This document shows, in pieces, positions 46,570 to 55,472 of a stretch of 64,000 nucleotides of DNA. Below the pieces are notes generated by a model. That model searched no databases. It was given only the letters and a program-made list of their open reading frames with translations, and was not told the origin of the DNA. The stretch spans positions 372,001 to 436,000 of the forward strand of contig CAXXFH010000004.1 in NCBI GenBank assembly GCA_963677085.2. The letters are read 5' to 3'. A program made the translations under genes and the position numbers. Source of the stretch: G963677085 sp963677085. GTDB taxonomy: Bacteria > Planctomycetota > Planctomycetia > Pirellulales > Thermoguttaceae. Within the stretch, counting starts at the first letter, position 1, and every line of letters starts with the position of its first letter.

Positions 46570-47894
46570 GCGCACGACCGCGGCCGGGCGAAACGTGTTC
46601 GCCCGGCCGCGGTGTCGTTGTCTGGCTGGTGGAACTGCCCTTAGTTCCACCACCAATGTCCCGTCGGATTCCCTTCGGCCTTCGAGCGAACCGTCGCCGG
46701 TGCCGGGTCCTCCGTCGTCTTCTCGACCACGCCCCACGAGTGCAGCGCCACGCCACCCGACGCACTGATCACCCAGTTGCGGCCCTTCTTCAACACGCTC
46801 GCTTGGCTGGGTACCTGCTTCGGCGCCGGGAACTCCTCGACCGACACCTCGGCCGGGTCCATCAGCGTCGGCAGGCTGTAGCCCGCTTTCTCCGTCAGAC
46901 CTTCCTTCTCCACCAACGCACCGACAACGGCCAACTCCATGCAGTTGCGAAGCTGCCCGAAAATCGGGTCCGCCACGGCCAACGCCGCGTACTTCTCCGT
47001 CATCAGCTTCGCCCAACGCTCGGCCATCGGGTTCGCCTTGCCCGTGTGCTCGCGCGTGCCCGTCGCCGTTAGAAAGTCTTCTTCGGTCAGCGTCTTCACG
47101 TTGCCGCCTCGTAGCTGATACGCCAAACCGTCGGCGCTCTTCAGCAACGGCTCGTAGTTCGGCTCCAGCCACCAACGAGGAAGCATGTTGTTCATCCCAC
47201 GACCGCTCGACTTGATCATCGCCAGAAAACTCGGCAAACCCGCCACCGGCGACTGCTCGAAGTTCATCGCAATCCGCTTCATCCGGTAGTCGGCCGCCAC
47301 CAACACCCGGGCGAAATGGCTCGAATCGGGTACCCCGCGAACCGAAATCTGCTGCATCCCCAGGGCCTCTTCGATACCCGACGCCGTTTGACGCGGATTG
47401 CCGATCGTCCGGAGCTTGCTCACATGCGCCCGCAGTTGCGTCAGCCCTTCGGCCGTCGGATCGATCGAACAACTGATGCCGCCCCGGGCCGCCTGACGCG
47501 CCGTTCGCAACGCCACCAACAGGTCGTCCAAAAGCAGCACCGGGCGGCCTGTCGTTACGCCAACCACGTAGCCACAGCTGTCCACCTTCCAACCTTCGCC
47601 CGGGCCCGCCAGGATGATGTCTCGCTGCTGCGGATAAACAAACACGTACTCGATCTGCTGCAGACCGGCCAGATACTTGATCTCGTCGGGCAACTCCTTG
47701 CCGCTGGCAAGGCTCGCGTCGATCGCCGCTTCCAGCTTACGCAACGAAACCTTTCGCAACGGTACCAGGCCATTCAACTCACTCGGAATCCCCTTAAGCG
47801 ATCCCGTGCGCAACTCCGACAAACGGCCGCAAGCGTCCAAGGTCGCGTTGCTCAATACCCCCGAAGCGTCAATGTAAACACCGCCCACCGCGCG
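46570..47894. repeat. tandem duplication, copy 1 (1,325 bp)
   Basis: Near-identical to 48454-49778 (constant offset 1,884 bp; I count about four differing bases). It covers the 3' hairpin and the DUF1598 coding region but stops where the signal-peptide coding begins. Confidence 0.9.
46578..46612. terminator. 15-bp stem hairpin after DUF1598 gene 1
   Basis: A perfect 15-bp stem with a 5-nt loop (CCGCGGCCGGGCGAA / TTCGCCCGGCCGCGG, loop ACGTG). It lies 29 bp past the stop of the minus-strand gene. On that strand only a short T-poor tail follows, so Rho-independent action is uncertain but the stem is very strong. Confidence 0.6.
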
Positions 47895-48038
47895 GGTGGT
47901 ACTACTCGCAACCACTTGAGCAGAAACCATGGTTGTCTCAACCGACAGCAGTGTCACTGCCACCAGAAACAACGCCACGACTAGAGTAATAGCCATTGGC
48001 GGGCGGACAACGCCCCAAAAGGACATACGAGTCTGCAT
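46641..48038 (-). CDS. DUF1598 exported protein, copy 1
   Basis: A 465-residue planctomycete DUF1598 protein with a signal peptide (hydrophobic about residues 15-40, cut near AQVV). The ATG at 48038 has GAGGAG 7 nt upstream. Conserved features: AVGGVYIDASGVL, LDACGRLSEL, then a GPGEGWKVDSCGYVVG core. One Cys replaces Arg relative to copy 2 (DSC versus DSR). No catalytic motif is recognised. Function unknown; exported. The 3' 1,325 bp are part of a tandem duplication, whereas the signal peptide differs from copy 2. Confidence 0.85.
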   Translation of the reverse strand: MQTRMSFWGVVRPPMAITLVVALFLVAVTLLSVETTMVSAQVVASSTTRAVGGVYIDASGVLSNATLDACGRLSELRTGSLKGIPSELNGLVPLRKVSLRKLEAAIDASLASGKELPDEIKYLAGLQQIEYVFVYPQQRDIILAGPGEGWKVDSCGYVVGVTTGRPVLLLDDLLVALRTARQAARGGISCSIDPTAEGLTQLRAHVSKLRTIGNPRQTASGIEEALGMQQISVRGVPDSSHFARVLVAADYRMKRIAMNFEQSPVAGLPSFLAMIKSSGRGMNNMLPRWWLEPNYEPLLKSADGLAYQLRGGNVKTLTEEDFLTATGTREHTGKANPMAERWAKLMTEKYAALAVADPIFGQLRNCMELAVVGALVEKEGLTEKAGYSLPTLMDPAEVSVEEFPAPKQVPSQASVLKKGRNWVISASGGVALHSWGVVEKTTEDPAPATVRSKAEGNPTGHWWWN

Positions 48039-48453
48039 CAGACTACTCCTCGTTTGATGAAAGCGAAAACTCCCCAGTTCTCGCCTTCCACGATGGAACC
48101 TCTTCCACTGTTAAGCCGGGCGAACAACCGAGACGAACGACAAGAGCACGCAATAGGCCCCGTCGGCGCGCACTATTGATGCTTGCATTAAAAATGATCC
48201 GTTCGGAAAGCCGAACGCCGGGAAACCCAGGCTCCCGTTGGTCGCCTTCCGCTCATTAGCTAGGCAAGCGTCAACAAAGAACGAAGAATGTGCGCACTCA
48301 GGATGGAGTAAAGAGTAACCCAAACCCCGCTCTTTCACAAGAATTATCCATCCTCACAGCCCGGTTCTCGCGGTCTCGCCCAGACAAAACGCCCCAAAAC
48401 CCACCCACCGGGCAATCAACGACCGCCGAAGGTCGGGACACAGCGAGACATCG
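48039..48453. other. spacer between DUF1598 duplicates
   Basis: 415 bp lying between gene 1's start and the second duplication unit. No gene is supported. It holds the upstream region of copy 1 and the flank of copy 2's terminator. Confidence 0.35.
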
Positions 48454-49778
48454 GCGCACGACCGCGGCCGGGCGAAACGTGTTCGCCCGGCCGCGGTATC
48501 GTTGTCTGGCTGGTGGAACTGCCCTTAGTTCCACCACCAATGTCCCGTCGGATTCCCTTCGGCCTTCGAGCGAACCGTCGCCGGTGCCGGGTCCTCCGTC
48601 GTCTTCTCGACCACGCCCCACGAGTGCAGCGCCACGCCACCCGACGCACTGATCACCCAGTTGCGGCCCTTCTTCAACACGCTCGCTTGGCTGGGTACCT
48701 GCTTCGGCGCCGGGAACTCCTCGACCGACACCTCGGCCGGGTCCATCAGCGTCGGCAGGCTGTAGCCCGCTTTCTCCGTCAGACCTTCCTTCTCCACCAA
48801 CGCACCGATAACGGCCAACTCCATGCAGTTGCGAAGTTGCCCGAAAATCGGGTCCGCCACGGCCAACGCCGCGTACTTCTCCGTCATCAGCTTCGCCCAA
48901 CGCTCGGCCATCGGGTTCGCCTTGCCCGTGTGCTCGCGCGTGCCCGTCGCCGTTAGAAAGTCTTCTTCGGTCAGCGTCTTCACGTTGCCGCCTCGTAGCT
49001 GATACGCCAAACCGTCGGCGCTCTTCAGCAACGGCTCGTAGTTCGGCTCCAGCCACCAACGAGGAAGCATGTTGTTCATCCCACGACCGCTCGACTTGAT
49101 CATCGCCAGAAAACTCGGCAAACCCGCCACCGGCGACTGCTCGAAGTTCATCGCAATCCGCTTCATCCGGTAGTCGGCCGCCACCAACACCCGGGCGAAA
49201 TGGCTCGAATCGGGTACCCCGCGAACCGAAATCTGCTGCATCCCCAGGGCCTCTTCGATACCCGACGCCGTTTGACGCGGATTGCCGATCGTCCGGAGCT
49301 TGCTCACATGCGCCCGCAGTTGCGTCAGCCCTTCGGCCGTCGGATCGATCGAACAACTGATGCCGCCCCGGGCCGCCTGACGCGCCGTTCGCAACGCCAC
49401 CAACAGGTCGTCCAAAAGCAGCACCGGGCGGCCTGTCGTTACGCCAACCACGTAGCCACGGCTGTCCACCTTCCAACCTTCGCCCGGGCCCGCCAGGATG
49501 ATGTCTCGCTGCTGCGGATAAACAAACACGTACTCGATCTGCTGCAGACCGGCCAGATACTTGATCTCGTCGGGCAACTCCTTGCCGCTGGCAAGGCTCG
49601 CGTCGATCGCCGCTTCCAGCTTACGCAACGAAACCTTTCGCAACGGTACCAGGCCATTCAACTCACTCGGAATCCCCTTAAGCGATCCCGTGCGCAACTC
49701 CGACAAACGGCCGCAAGCGTCCAAGGTCGCGTTGCTCAATACCCCCGAAGCGTCAATGTAAACACCGCCCACCGCGCG
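48454..49778. repeat. tandem duplication, copy 2 (1,325 bp)
   Basis: Second unit of the duplication; see copy 1 at 46570-47894. Confidence 0.9.
48462..48496. terminator. 15-bp stem hairpin after DUF1598 gene 2
   Basis: Exact copy of the stem at 46578-46612, offset by 1,884 bp; lies 29 bp past the stop of the second minus-strand gene. Confidence 0.6.
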
Positions 49779-49901
49779 AGATTCGGTGGTAACCACTTGC
49801 GCGGGGAGAGACTGGATGGCCAGCAACAGGAAGGTGGTTGTCATGGCTGCGAAAGTGAGTAAAGAAACGCTACTTCGCAGAAAATACACATGGCATCGCA
49901 T
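48525..49901 (-). CDS. DUF1598 exported protein, copy 2
   Basis: 458 residues from the ATG at 49901 (GGAGG 7 nt upstream; the frame is open further to 50012). From residue about 42 it is almost identical to copy 1, with only two amino-acid differences noticed (Arg for Cys, Ile for Val). The first about 40 residues, including the signal peptide (SSVSLLTFAAMTTTFLLLAI), are unrelated to copy 1. It is exported; function unknown. Confidence 0.85.
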   Translation of the reverse strand: MRCHVYFLRSSVSLLTFAAMTTTFLLLAIQSLPAQVVTTESRAVGGVYIDASGVLSNATLDACGRLSELRTGSLKGIPSELNGLVPLRKVSLRKLEAAIDASLASGKELPDEIKYLAGLQQIEYVFVYPQQRDIILAGPGEGWKVDSRGYVVGVTTGRPVLLLDDLLVALRTARQAARGGISCSIDPTAEGLTQLRAHVSKLRTIGNPRQTASGIEEALGMQQISVRGVPDSSHFARVLVAADYRMKRIAMNFEQSPVAGLPSFLAMIKSSGRGMNNMLPRWWLEPNYEPLLKSADGLAYQLRGGNVKTLTEEDFLTATGTREHTGKANPMAERWAKLMTEKYAALAVADPIFGQLRNCMELAVIGALVEKEGLTEKAGYSLPTLMDPAEVSVEEFPAPKQVPSQASVLKKGRNWVISASGGVALHSWGVVEKTTEDPAPATVRSKAEGNPTGHWWWN

Positions 49902-50386
49902 GGGATACCTCCAAATGTTTCCGAGGCAGAAAACGCCAGAATCGATGAAAGTGCCAATCAAATTAAGTGTAATTCGCATTGCCCAAAACCACAAGCCAAA
50001 AGCACCCCCCATTATAACCCCCCAGGCGTATGGCGGCCTCCAGGGGCTAGGCGGTATATCCCCGGCAACCTGACTCGCCGCCGCGCGGCCGCGTCAAGCA
50101 CCTATTTAATATGTATTCCCCTCGGTTTCGCCTCCTTGCGGAAAACCATCGCCCCACGCTAAGTTAGTGGTAGGGTGTAGTATGAAGTTATGCGTTTTTG
50201 GGCAGCCCGCGTCTTTTCCCGTGCTACGAACTTCCAAGATCGTTCACCTTTCGACGAAGATTAGCGCCCAACGGAAGCGGGTTTTGGGTGCGGGTGCGGT
50301 AGCACCGTTTGGTTGGCGGCCCTGCCGCCCCGTGCTTCTGGGGCCGTATGCGGCTTTTTTGAACACACCAGCCTGAGGAAGTGGCG
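49902..50386. promoter_or_regulatory. divergent spacer, DUF1598 copy 2 / FHA regulator
   Basis: 485 bp, AT-richer near 49930-50030. It contains copy B of the AAGATTAGCG repeat (50233-50332), just 55 bp before the regulator start. GAGGAA at 50375-50380 is the ribosome site, well spaced for the GTG at 50387. Confidence 0.45.
50233..50332 (+). repeat. dispersed repeat, AAGATTAGCGACC family, copy B
   Basis: CCAAGATCGTTCACC, CGAAGATTAGCGCCCAACGG, AAGCGGGTTTTGG and GGTGCGGTAGCACC with GTTTGGTTGGCGGCCCTGCC; same block order as copies A and C. Confidence 0.8.
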
Positions 50387-52411
50387 GTGGCGCAGTTAGC
50401 GTATCTGGTGATCCGTGAAGGCTCGAAGTGGAGCGACGTGTTCCGGTTGGTACCGGGCCAGTCGGTCACTATTGGGCGTGCTCCGACAAACCAGATTGTC
50501 ATCAAAGACGAGCGTTGCAGTCGAACGCATGTCGAAGTCTTTCTCTCGGCCGACCAATGGACACTTCGCGACCTGGACAGCCGCAATGGCACGGTCGTGG
50601 GCGATCAACTCGTTAAGGGTGACTGGCCGTTGCAGGCGGGCGACGTAATCCGCATCGGGCGTTCCCAATTGGTCTTCGTTTATCGACTGGCCGAAGCGTT
50701 TTCTGATTCGAGCACGATCGTAGCACGCAACAAGCTCAAGCACGACAACCAGGGCAAGTCCGCGATCGACGACGATTCGGCCGTGCTGGCCTCGTGCGAT
50801 CCGACCACGATTACCCATCGTCGGGGACAAACGAAATTCCTGGCTCCCGGTGAAGAAGACGCCAGCGGAGTATCGAAAATCGGGCAAGCCGCGGCCAAGC
50901 TTTGCCGTTTGGCCTTCGAGTTGGCAAAGGCTCCCGATGTCGCCGCTCTGGCCGACTTGGCGTTGGACGGACTGTGTGAAAGTACCCGAACCGATGGCGC
51001 CGCCGTGTTGCTCTTGCCGCGCGAGTTGGAAAACACCCCAACAGGTGACGACCTGAAGGTGGTGGCTTCGCGCAGTTCGTCGCCGTCGCGTTACCATCGC
51101 GTCTCGAATGTGCTCGCCTCTACAGTAATGCGGGAAGGCGAAGCGGTGCTCGCACGCAACGTAATGGGCGATAGCACGCTCGGCAGCCGAGACAGCAAAG
51201 GAGAGATCCACACGACCAGCGTCATCTGCGCGCCGATTCGCCGCGGGCGACACGTCTTTGGTTTGATCCACCTTTACAGTACCGACGAAGCGCGGGTTCC
51301 CGACCCCGACGATCTGGAGTTCACCTTGGCGGTGGCCGATACGATGGCCGTGGCGCTGGTCAACCTCAACCGTCGCCAGGAGTTGGCCGAAAACCTCACC
51401 CAGGTGCGCACCGAAAACGTCCAGTTGCGACAGCAGTTGGGCGTGCAAAACGAAATCGTCGGTCACAGCCAGATCATGCGCCAGGTGCATGAACAGATCG
51501 CCCGAGCGGCCGAAGCCAACTCCACGGTACTGATCCGGGGAGAAAGCGGAGTGGGCAAAGAGTTGGTCGCCCGTGCCGTGCATTACTCGAGCATGCGAAG
51601 CGACAACGTATTCGTGTGTCTTAACTGCGCCGCGCTGGCCGAAGATTTATTGGCCAGCGAACTATTCGGCCACGAACGTGGAGCGTTCACCGGAGCGACC
51701 GATCGAAAAATCGGCAAGTTCGAAGCCGCCCACAAGGGCACTCTGATGCTCGATGAAATCGGAGAAATGAGCCCCGGTATCCAGGCCAAATTTCTCCGCG
51801 TGTTGGAAGGGCATTCCTTTGAAAGGGTAGGGGGCAATAAGCCGATTCGCGTCGATGTGCGCGTCATCGCTGCCACGAATCGCGATCTGGAGGCGGCCGT
51901 CGGCGAAGGGTTGTTCCGACGCGACCTGTACTTCCGCCTCCGCGTGCTGGAAATCGTCGTTCCGGCCTTACGCAAACGGCCCGACGACATCACCGAACTG
52001 GCCAATTACTTCCTCCAACGCTTCAAGGCCGAAACCGGCCGCAAGATCGAAGGCTTCACCCCCGAAGCCACCCGACAACTGCTCGATTATCGCTGGCCGG
52101 GCAACGTTCGTGAATTGAAGAACGTTGTCGAGCGCGCCGTGGTGCTGTGTCGTGGAAAGTGGATCGACCAGGAAGACCTGCTGCTCACCAAGCTTTCCAC
52201 GGCTGGCGACACGGGCAGCCCCTTGCCGGCAGCCAACAACTTCGAGCCCAGTTCCTTGGCCGATATGGAACGCGACCATATCCTGGCCACGCTCTACCAC
52301 ACCAGTTGGAACAAGAGTCGGGCAGCCAGCATCTTGGGTATCGAACGCTCGACCCTGGACCGCAAGATCCGCCGCTACGAACTCACCGACGAAGCACCAC
52401 CGCGACGCTAG
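50387..52411 (+). CDS. sigma54-dependent activator with FHA and GAF domains
   Basis: 674 residues. N-terminal FHA domain (about 8-105: GQSVTIGRAPTNQIVIKD, CSRTHVEV, LDSRNGT) that would bind a phosphothreonine protein, linking it to the Ser/Thr kinases in this genome. Then a GAF domain (about 165-345), and an AAA+ sigma54 activator domain with Walker A GESGVGKE, the sigma54-contacting GAFTGA loop, Walker B LMLDEIGE and arginine-finger region. A Fis-type helix-turn-helix closes the protein (NKSRAASILGIERSTLDRKI). The start is GTG 50387 (GAGGAA 6 nt upstream; the GTG at 50381 sits too close). Target genes unknown. Confidence 0.93.
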   Translation: MAQLAYLVIREGSKWSDVFRLVPGQSVTIGRAPTNQIVIKDERCSRTHVEVFLSADQWTLRDLDSRNGTVVGDQLVKGDWPLQAGDVIRIGRSQLVFVYRLAEAFSDSSTIVARNKLKHDNQGKSAIDDDSAVLASCDPTTITHRRGQTKFLAPGEEDASGVSKIGQAAAKLCRLAFELAKAPDVAALADLALDGLCESTRTDGAAVLLLPRELENTPTGDDLKVVASRSSSPSRYHRVSNVLASTVMREGEAVLARNVMGDSTLGSRDSKGEIHTTSVICAPIRRGRHVFGLIHLYSTDEARVPDPDDLEFTLAVADTMAVALVNLNRRQELAENLTQVRTENVQLRQQLGVQNEIVGHSQIMRQVHEQIARAAEANSTVLIRGESGVGKELVARAVHYSSMRSDNVFVCLNCAALAEDLLASELFGHERGAFTGATDRKIGKFEAAHKGTLMLDEIGEMSPGIQAKFLRVLEGHSFERVGGNKPIRVDVRVIAATNRDLEAAVGEGLFRRDLYFRLRVLEIVVPALRKRPDDITELANYFLQRFKAETGRKIEGFTPEATRQLLDYRWPGNVRELKNVVERAVVLCRGKWIDQEDLLLTKLSTAGDTGSPLPAANNFEPSSLADMERDHILATLYHTSWNKSRAASILGIERSTLDRKIRRYELTDEAPPRR

Positions 52412-52434
52412 GGCTGCGTCAAACCTAAGCTTTG

Positions 52435-53457
52435 TCAACTCTTAAACAGCGGTATCCGGCGTCCCTCGACCTGGCTCAACCGGGCTTGTTGCACGGCATG
52501 CAGCGCACGGTAGGCGTCTTCGAGATCGCAGGTGCGGCGCACTAAGCTGGTAACGGCCCGATGAAACTGGGTAAGAAGCTGCTCGCCCACAGGGCGTTCC
52601 GCTTCGAGGCTCTCCTGGTGGCGTCCTCCCGCCTCGTCGAACCAAACGAGGGTGCTGGGAAGATCGACAAACGCAATCCCGCGCTCGCACGATACTTGCA
52701 GACCGGCCAGCGGGCGATATGCGATGGCTTCTTCCCATCGCCCGGGGATGTAACGCCCACAACTGATCTGCGCAATGGGACCGCTTCCCGGAGACTCGGC
52801 ATCCGAAAAATCGAGACTCATCATCTGATAGTCTTCGTTTTCGGCAGCGCAACCACTGGGATGCATTACACCAGTAACCCAACTCGGCGGCTGATCGACC
52901 ACGTAACAGCACCAGTCGACCAACTCAATCAAGCTCCGCAGCGCAGAATGGTGTGAAGAACACCCCTTGAGATGATTCGACGGGCTTCGGGCCGCCAATC
53001 GGCGATGGCAAAATAAAAGCCGTGGCTCACCGAGGCGGGTGGCGATGAGCTCTCGCAGGCGAACGGTAGCCGGGGCATGACGCCGGGGAAATTCGGCCAT
53101 GAAAGCCACCCCGGTCTCTTCGACGCGTTGTTTTACCCGTTGCGCTTGCTCCAGATCGAGATCCAACCCGGCCGCACAATAAATGGCCTTTCCCGATTCA
53201 CATGCAGCCAAGATCGGCAAAGCCCCGTACCATTGGGGCGACAAAATGAGCACGGCATCGAGGTCCTCGCGCTGGGCCAAGGCACGATAACCGTCGACCG
53301 CTGTGGCGGAGAACTGCTGCGCTACGAGTTCCGCCCGGTGCGCTACCTGTTCGCATACCACTCTTACTTCAAATCGATCGGCCAACGCCCGCAGCGCCGG
53401 AGCGTGGCATCGTTGCCAAGCATCTCCCAGGCCAATCAACCCTACGCGCAGCTTCAT
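52435..53457 (-). CDS. divergent Gfo/Idh/MocA family protein
   Basis: 340 residues with the family Rossmann fold: LRVGLIGLGDAWQRCHAP at the N-terminus and VAEFPRRHAP-type C-terminal-domain entry. Where typical members carry the EKP motif after the first half, this one reads YCAAGLDLDLEQ, so the cofactor-binding Lys is missing; the protein may be non-catalytic or use a changed mechanism. Substrate unknown. It is convergent with the FHA regulator. Its stop codon lies inside an 18-bp segment shared with a repeat at 59034-59051. Confidence 0.85.
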   Translation of the reverse strand: MKLRVGLIGLGDAWQRCHAPALRALADRFEVRVVCEQVAHRAELVAQQFSATAVDGYRALAQREDLDAVLILSPQWYGALPILAACESGKAIYCAAGLDLDLEQAQRVKQRVEETGVAFMAEFPRRHAPATVRLRELIATRLGEPRLLFCHRRLAARSPSNHLKGCSSHHSALRSLIELVDWCCYVVDQPPSWVTGVMHPSGCAAENEDYQMMSLDFSDAESPGSGPIAQISCGRYIPGRWEEAIAYRPLAGLQVSCERGIAFVDLPSTLVWFDEAGGRHQESLEAERPVGEQLLTQFHRAVTSLVRRTCDLEDAYRALHAVQQARLSQVEGRRIPLFKS

Positions 53458-54084
53458 TCACCGATTCCTTTCGACATACCCAGCCGCCCGATCCGGTCGC
53501 CTGGCAACCCCCGCTCATCGACACCTGGGGGGGAACTTCTCTGTTGCTAACCTCAAAGATTGTTGAGTTTGTCACAAAGATTAGCGACCAACGGGAGCAG
53601 GTTCCTGGTGAGGGTGCGGCAGCACCGGTTTGGTTGGCGATGAAAGCCGCCCTGCGTGCAGCCAGACAACCGACGGGTTGTCCGCCCATATATTTGGACT
53701 CCCGAGAGACACGTGCCTCTGCTGGCAGTCGTCAGCAGAGATTATAAGCCGCTCCAAGGGAAACACAATCGCGATTGGCAATAGGTCCCCCCCGGGGGGC
53801 TCTATCCTGGCTCTTCATACCTGACTTTCCCGGTACTATCGCGCTAATTGCTAACTCAATGAACTCAACCCTAAAGAGGTACACAAAGTACCCATATTTC
53901 CTGAGCCGCAGAATTCACAAGGACCAGCCTTGCGTACATTTTCCCCCCAAGTAAACTGGAACCATCCCCGCGTGGGAAAGTTACCGAAGTGGGTCCCCAA
54001 AGAAGCAATTCTTTTCCGCAACGATCCGGTTTTCCCGCCAATCTTGCCATCCCTACCCCGCCTTATGGACCAAGGAGCCAATTG
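53458..54084. promoter_or_regulatory. 627-bp spacer with repeat copy C
   Basis: Holds copy C of the AAGATTAGCG repeat (53546-53660). No gene is supported; ORFs here translate only the repeat. CAAGGAGCC at 54071 is the thioredoxin-gene ribosome site. Confidence 0.45.
53546..53660 (+). repeat. dispersed repeat, AAGATTAGCGACC family, copy C
   Basis: GCTAACCTCAAAGATTGTTG, then AAAGATTAGCGACCAACGGG, AGCAGGTTCCTGG, GGTGCGGCAGCACCGGTTTG and GTTGGCGATG. It matches copy A closely, including the CTAACCTCAAAGAT leader. Confidence 0.85.
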
Positions 54085-54540
54085 ATGTCTGCATTGACGC
54101 TCGCTACCTGTCTACACATGACGCTTGCTGTCTGCGGTGCCAACGGCTATGCCGAAGCCCACGACGATGCCATCGCAACGGGCAAGCCGCTGTTGATCAT
54201 GGTTAGCACCGACTGGTGTGCACCTTGCCAGCGAATGAAAAAAGAGATCATCCCCGAGGTTCGCAAGCACGGCATCCTCGATCAGGTTAGCTTCGTCATC
54301 ATCAATCCCGACCAGGAGGAGAAACTGGCGCAGAAGCTCATTGGCTCCGGCCCCATCCCTCAACTGCTCATGTATCGCCACACGCCGGATGGCTGGAAAC
54401 GCCGCAAACTTGTTGGTGGGCAAACGACCACTGCGGTCGAAGAGTTCATCAACGGAGGCCTGACGTTGCAGCAGTCAGATCGAGTGAGTCTGCGGACCGA
54501 TGGTTTTCACCAAACCGCGAGCACGGTCATCGCACATTAA
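54085..54540 (+). CDS. thioredoxin-fold protein
   Basis: 151 residues with a hydrophobic N-terminus that may serve as a signal peptide (SALTLATCLHMTLAVCGANG) and a thioredoxin-like domain: KPLLIMVSTDWCAPCQRMK, with redox-active Cys45 and Cys48. It likely acts as an exported thiol-disulfide oxidoreductase. AAGGAG lies 7 nt before the ATG at 54085; the frame extends upstream to 53989 but without support. It is followed by repeats, and no assembly partner is close. Confidence 0.82.
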   Translation: MSALTLATCLHMTLAVCGANGYAEAHDDAIATGKPLLIMVSTDWCAPCQRMKKEIIPEVRKHGILDQVSFVIINPDQEEKLAQKLIGSGPIPQLLMYRHTPDGWKRRKLVGGQTTTAVEEFINGGLTLQQSDRVSLRTDGFHQTASTVIAH

Positions 54541-54947
54541 GGCCAACCCTCGCTTGAGACGTTGCTCCGTCCGCTTTTGCTTGATGGGTACCCGTGGCGG
54601 CTTATTCGCCCGGCCGAAGCAAGAGCAGGCAAACGGCCCATGGCACCCCATTTTTGATTCGACAGGGCACTAGGCTCTGTCGCGTGGGTGCCTCGGGAAA
54701 AACACGCAAAGTGCAACGAAAAGACGGTTAACTCTCTCGCCGGAATGCGTGTCGCCGACTCGGCTAGCAGCCGTTTCGAAACTGCGTCGAGATCGTTCGT
54801 TCGGCGGATATACGAACCCGAAGCTGGGTTTTGAAACCGCCTTTACCGGGTCTTGCATTGCTTGTGGAACGAGGGCGACCGACGGGAGCCCGACTTCCCG
54901 GAATAGAACGTAACGAAGTGTTCCACAATCAACCACGGAATCAATAA
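54541..54947. other. spacer with repeat, no supported gene
   Basis: 407 bp. A hairpin-rich repeat resembling the right end of the element at 59031-59160 occupies 54585-54670. The downstream minus-strand open frame (54670-54951) looks like repeat-derived sequence rather than a gene. Confidence 0.4.
54585..54670. repeat. TGGCACCCCATTTTT...GACANNGCACTAG repeat, copy
   Basis: A GGTACCCGTGGCGGCTTATT block, then CGGCCCATGGCACCCCATTT, GATTCGACAGGGCACTAGG. The last 40 bp align with the right end of 59031-59160, through CACTAGG. CGACAGGGC and GCTCTGTCG are inverted across the junction, forming an additional palindrome. Confidence 0.6.
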
Positions 54948-55472
54948 TCAAAGCCGGATGAGCGAGATGGCCACCTTGATGAGCCGGTCGTCGAGCATCA
55001 GGATGTCTTCGTTTTGATGCTCAAACGTGGCACAGAGATATTGCAGCCCGTTGGCATAGGCGATCTGATAGTTTTGCCCGACAATCACCGAGGGCACGGT
55101 CAACTGACTGAAGGCCCAAGGCGAGCCCGACACGCCGCCTTTGACGCTGCCGGCAATGATGTTGGTGATTTCTCCCACGCCGTCGATGACCTGGGAAGTA
55201 ATCCGATCGTAGTGGTCTTGCAGCAGTCCGCCGACGGTCGATAAAGCCACGGCTTCCGCCAGATTCACGGTAATGAATCCCGATACCTGGCCATGAACGC
55301 CGATCAGGCCGGTGATGTTACCGGCATCGCGACTGGGCACAGAAGAAACCGCCACACATTTGACTCGTGCATCGCACATTGTCAACGCGCTATCAACGGC
55401 ATTGGCAATAGCCGTCAACAAGACGGGCTCGGAAACAACGGCATTCATCGGCGATGCGTCGGCAACGGACAT
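54948..55472 (-). CDS. CheX-like CheY-P phosphatase
   Basis: 174 residues from the ATG at 55472 (AGGAG upstream; the longer frame to 55562 is unsupported). The CheX/CheC ExxN motif is clear: VIDGVGEITNIIAGSVKGG, with Glu101 and Asn104. Such proteins dephosphorylate CheY-P. It stands about 38 kb from the che locus and may regulate the same CheY proteins or another pathway. No receiver is fused. Confidence 0.85.
   Translation of the reverse strand: MSVADASPMNAVVSEPVLLTAIANAVDSALTMCDARVKCVAVSSVPSRDAGNITGLIGVHGQVSGFITVNLAEAVALSTVGGLLQDHYDRITSQVIDGVGEITNIIAGSVKGGVSGSPWAFSQLTVPSVIVGQNYQIAYANGLQYLCATFEHQNEDILMLDDRLIKVAISLIRL

Noticed and set aside
49200..49862. Plus-strand frames inside the DUF1598 duplicates
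   Set aside because: Antisense shadows repeated in both copies with no ribosome site.
54670..54951. Minus-strand 93-codon open frame in the spacer
   Set aside because: No ribosome-binding site, no family resemblance and mostly repeat-like sequence; not reported as a gene.
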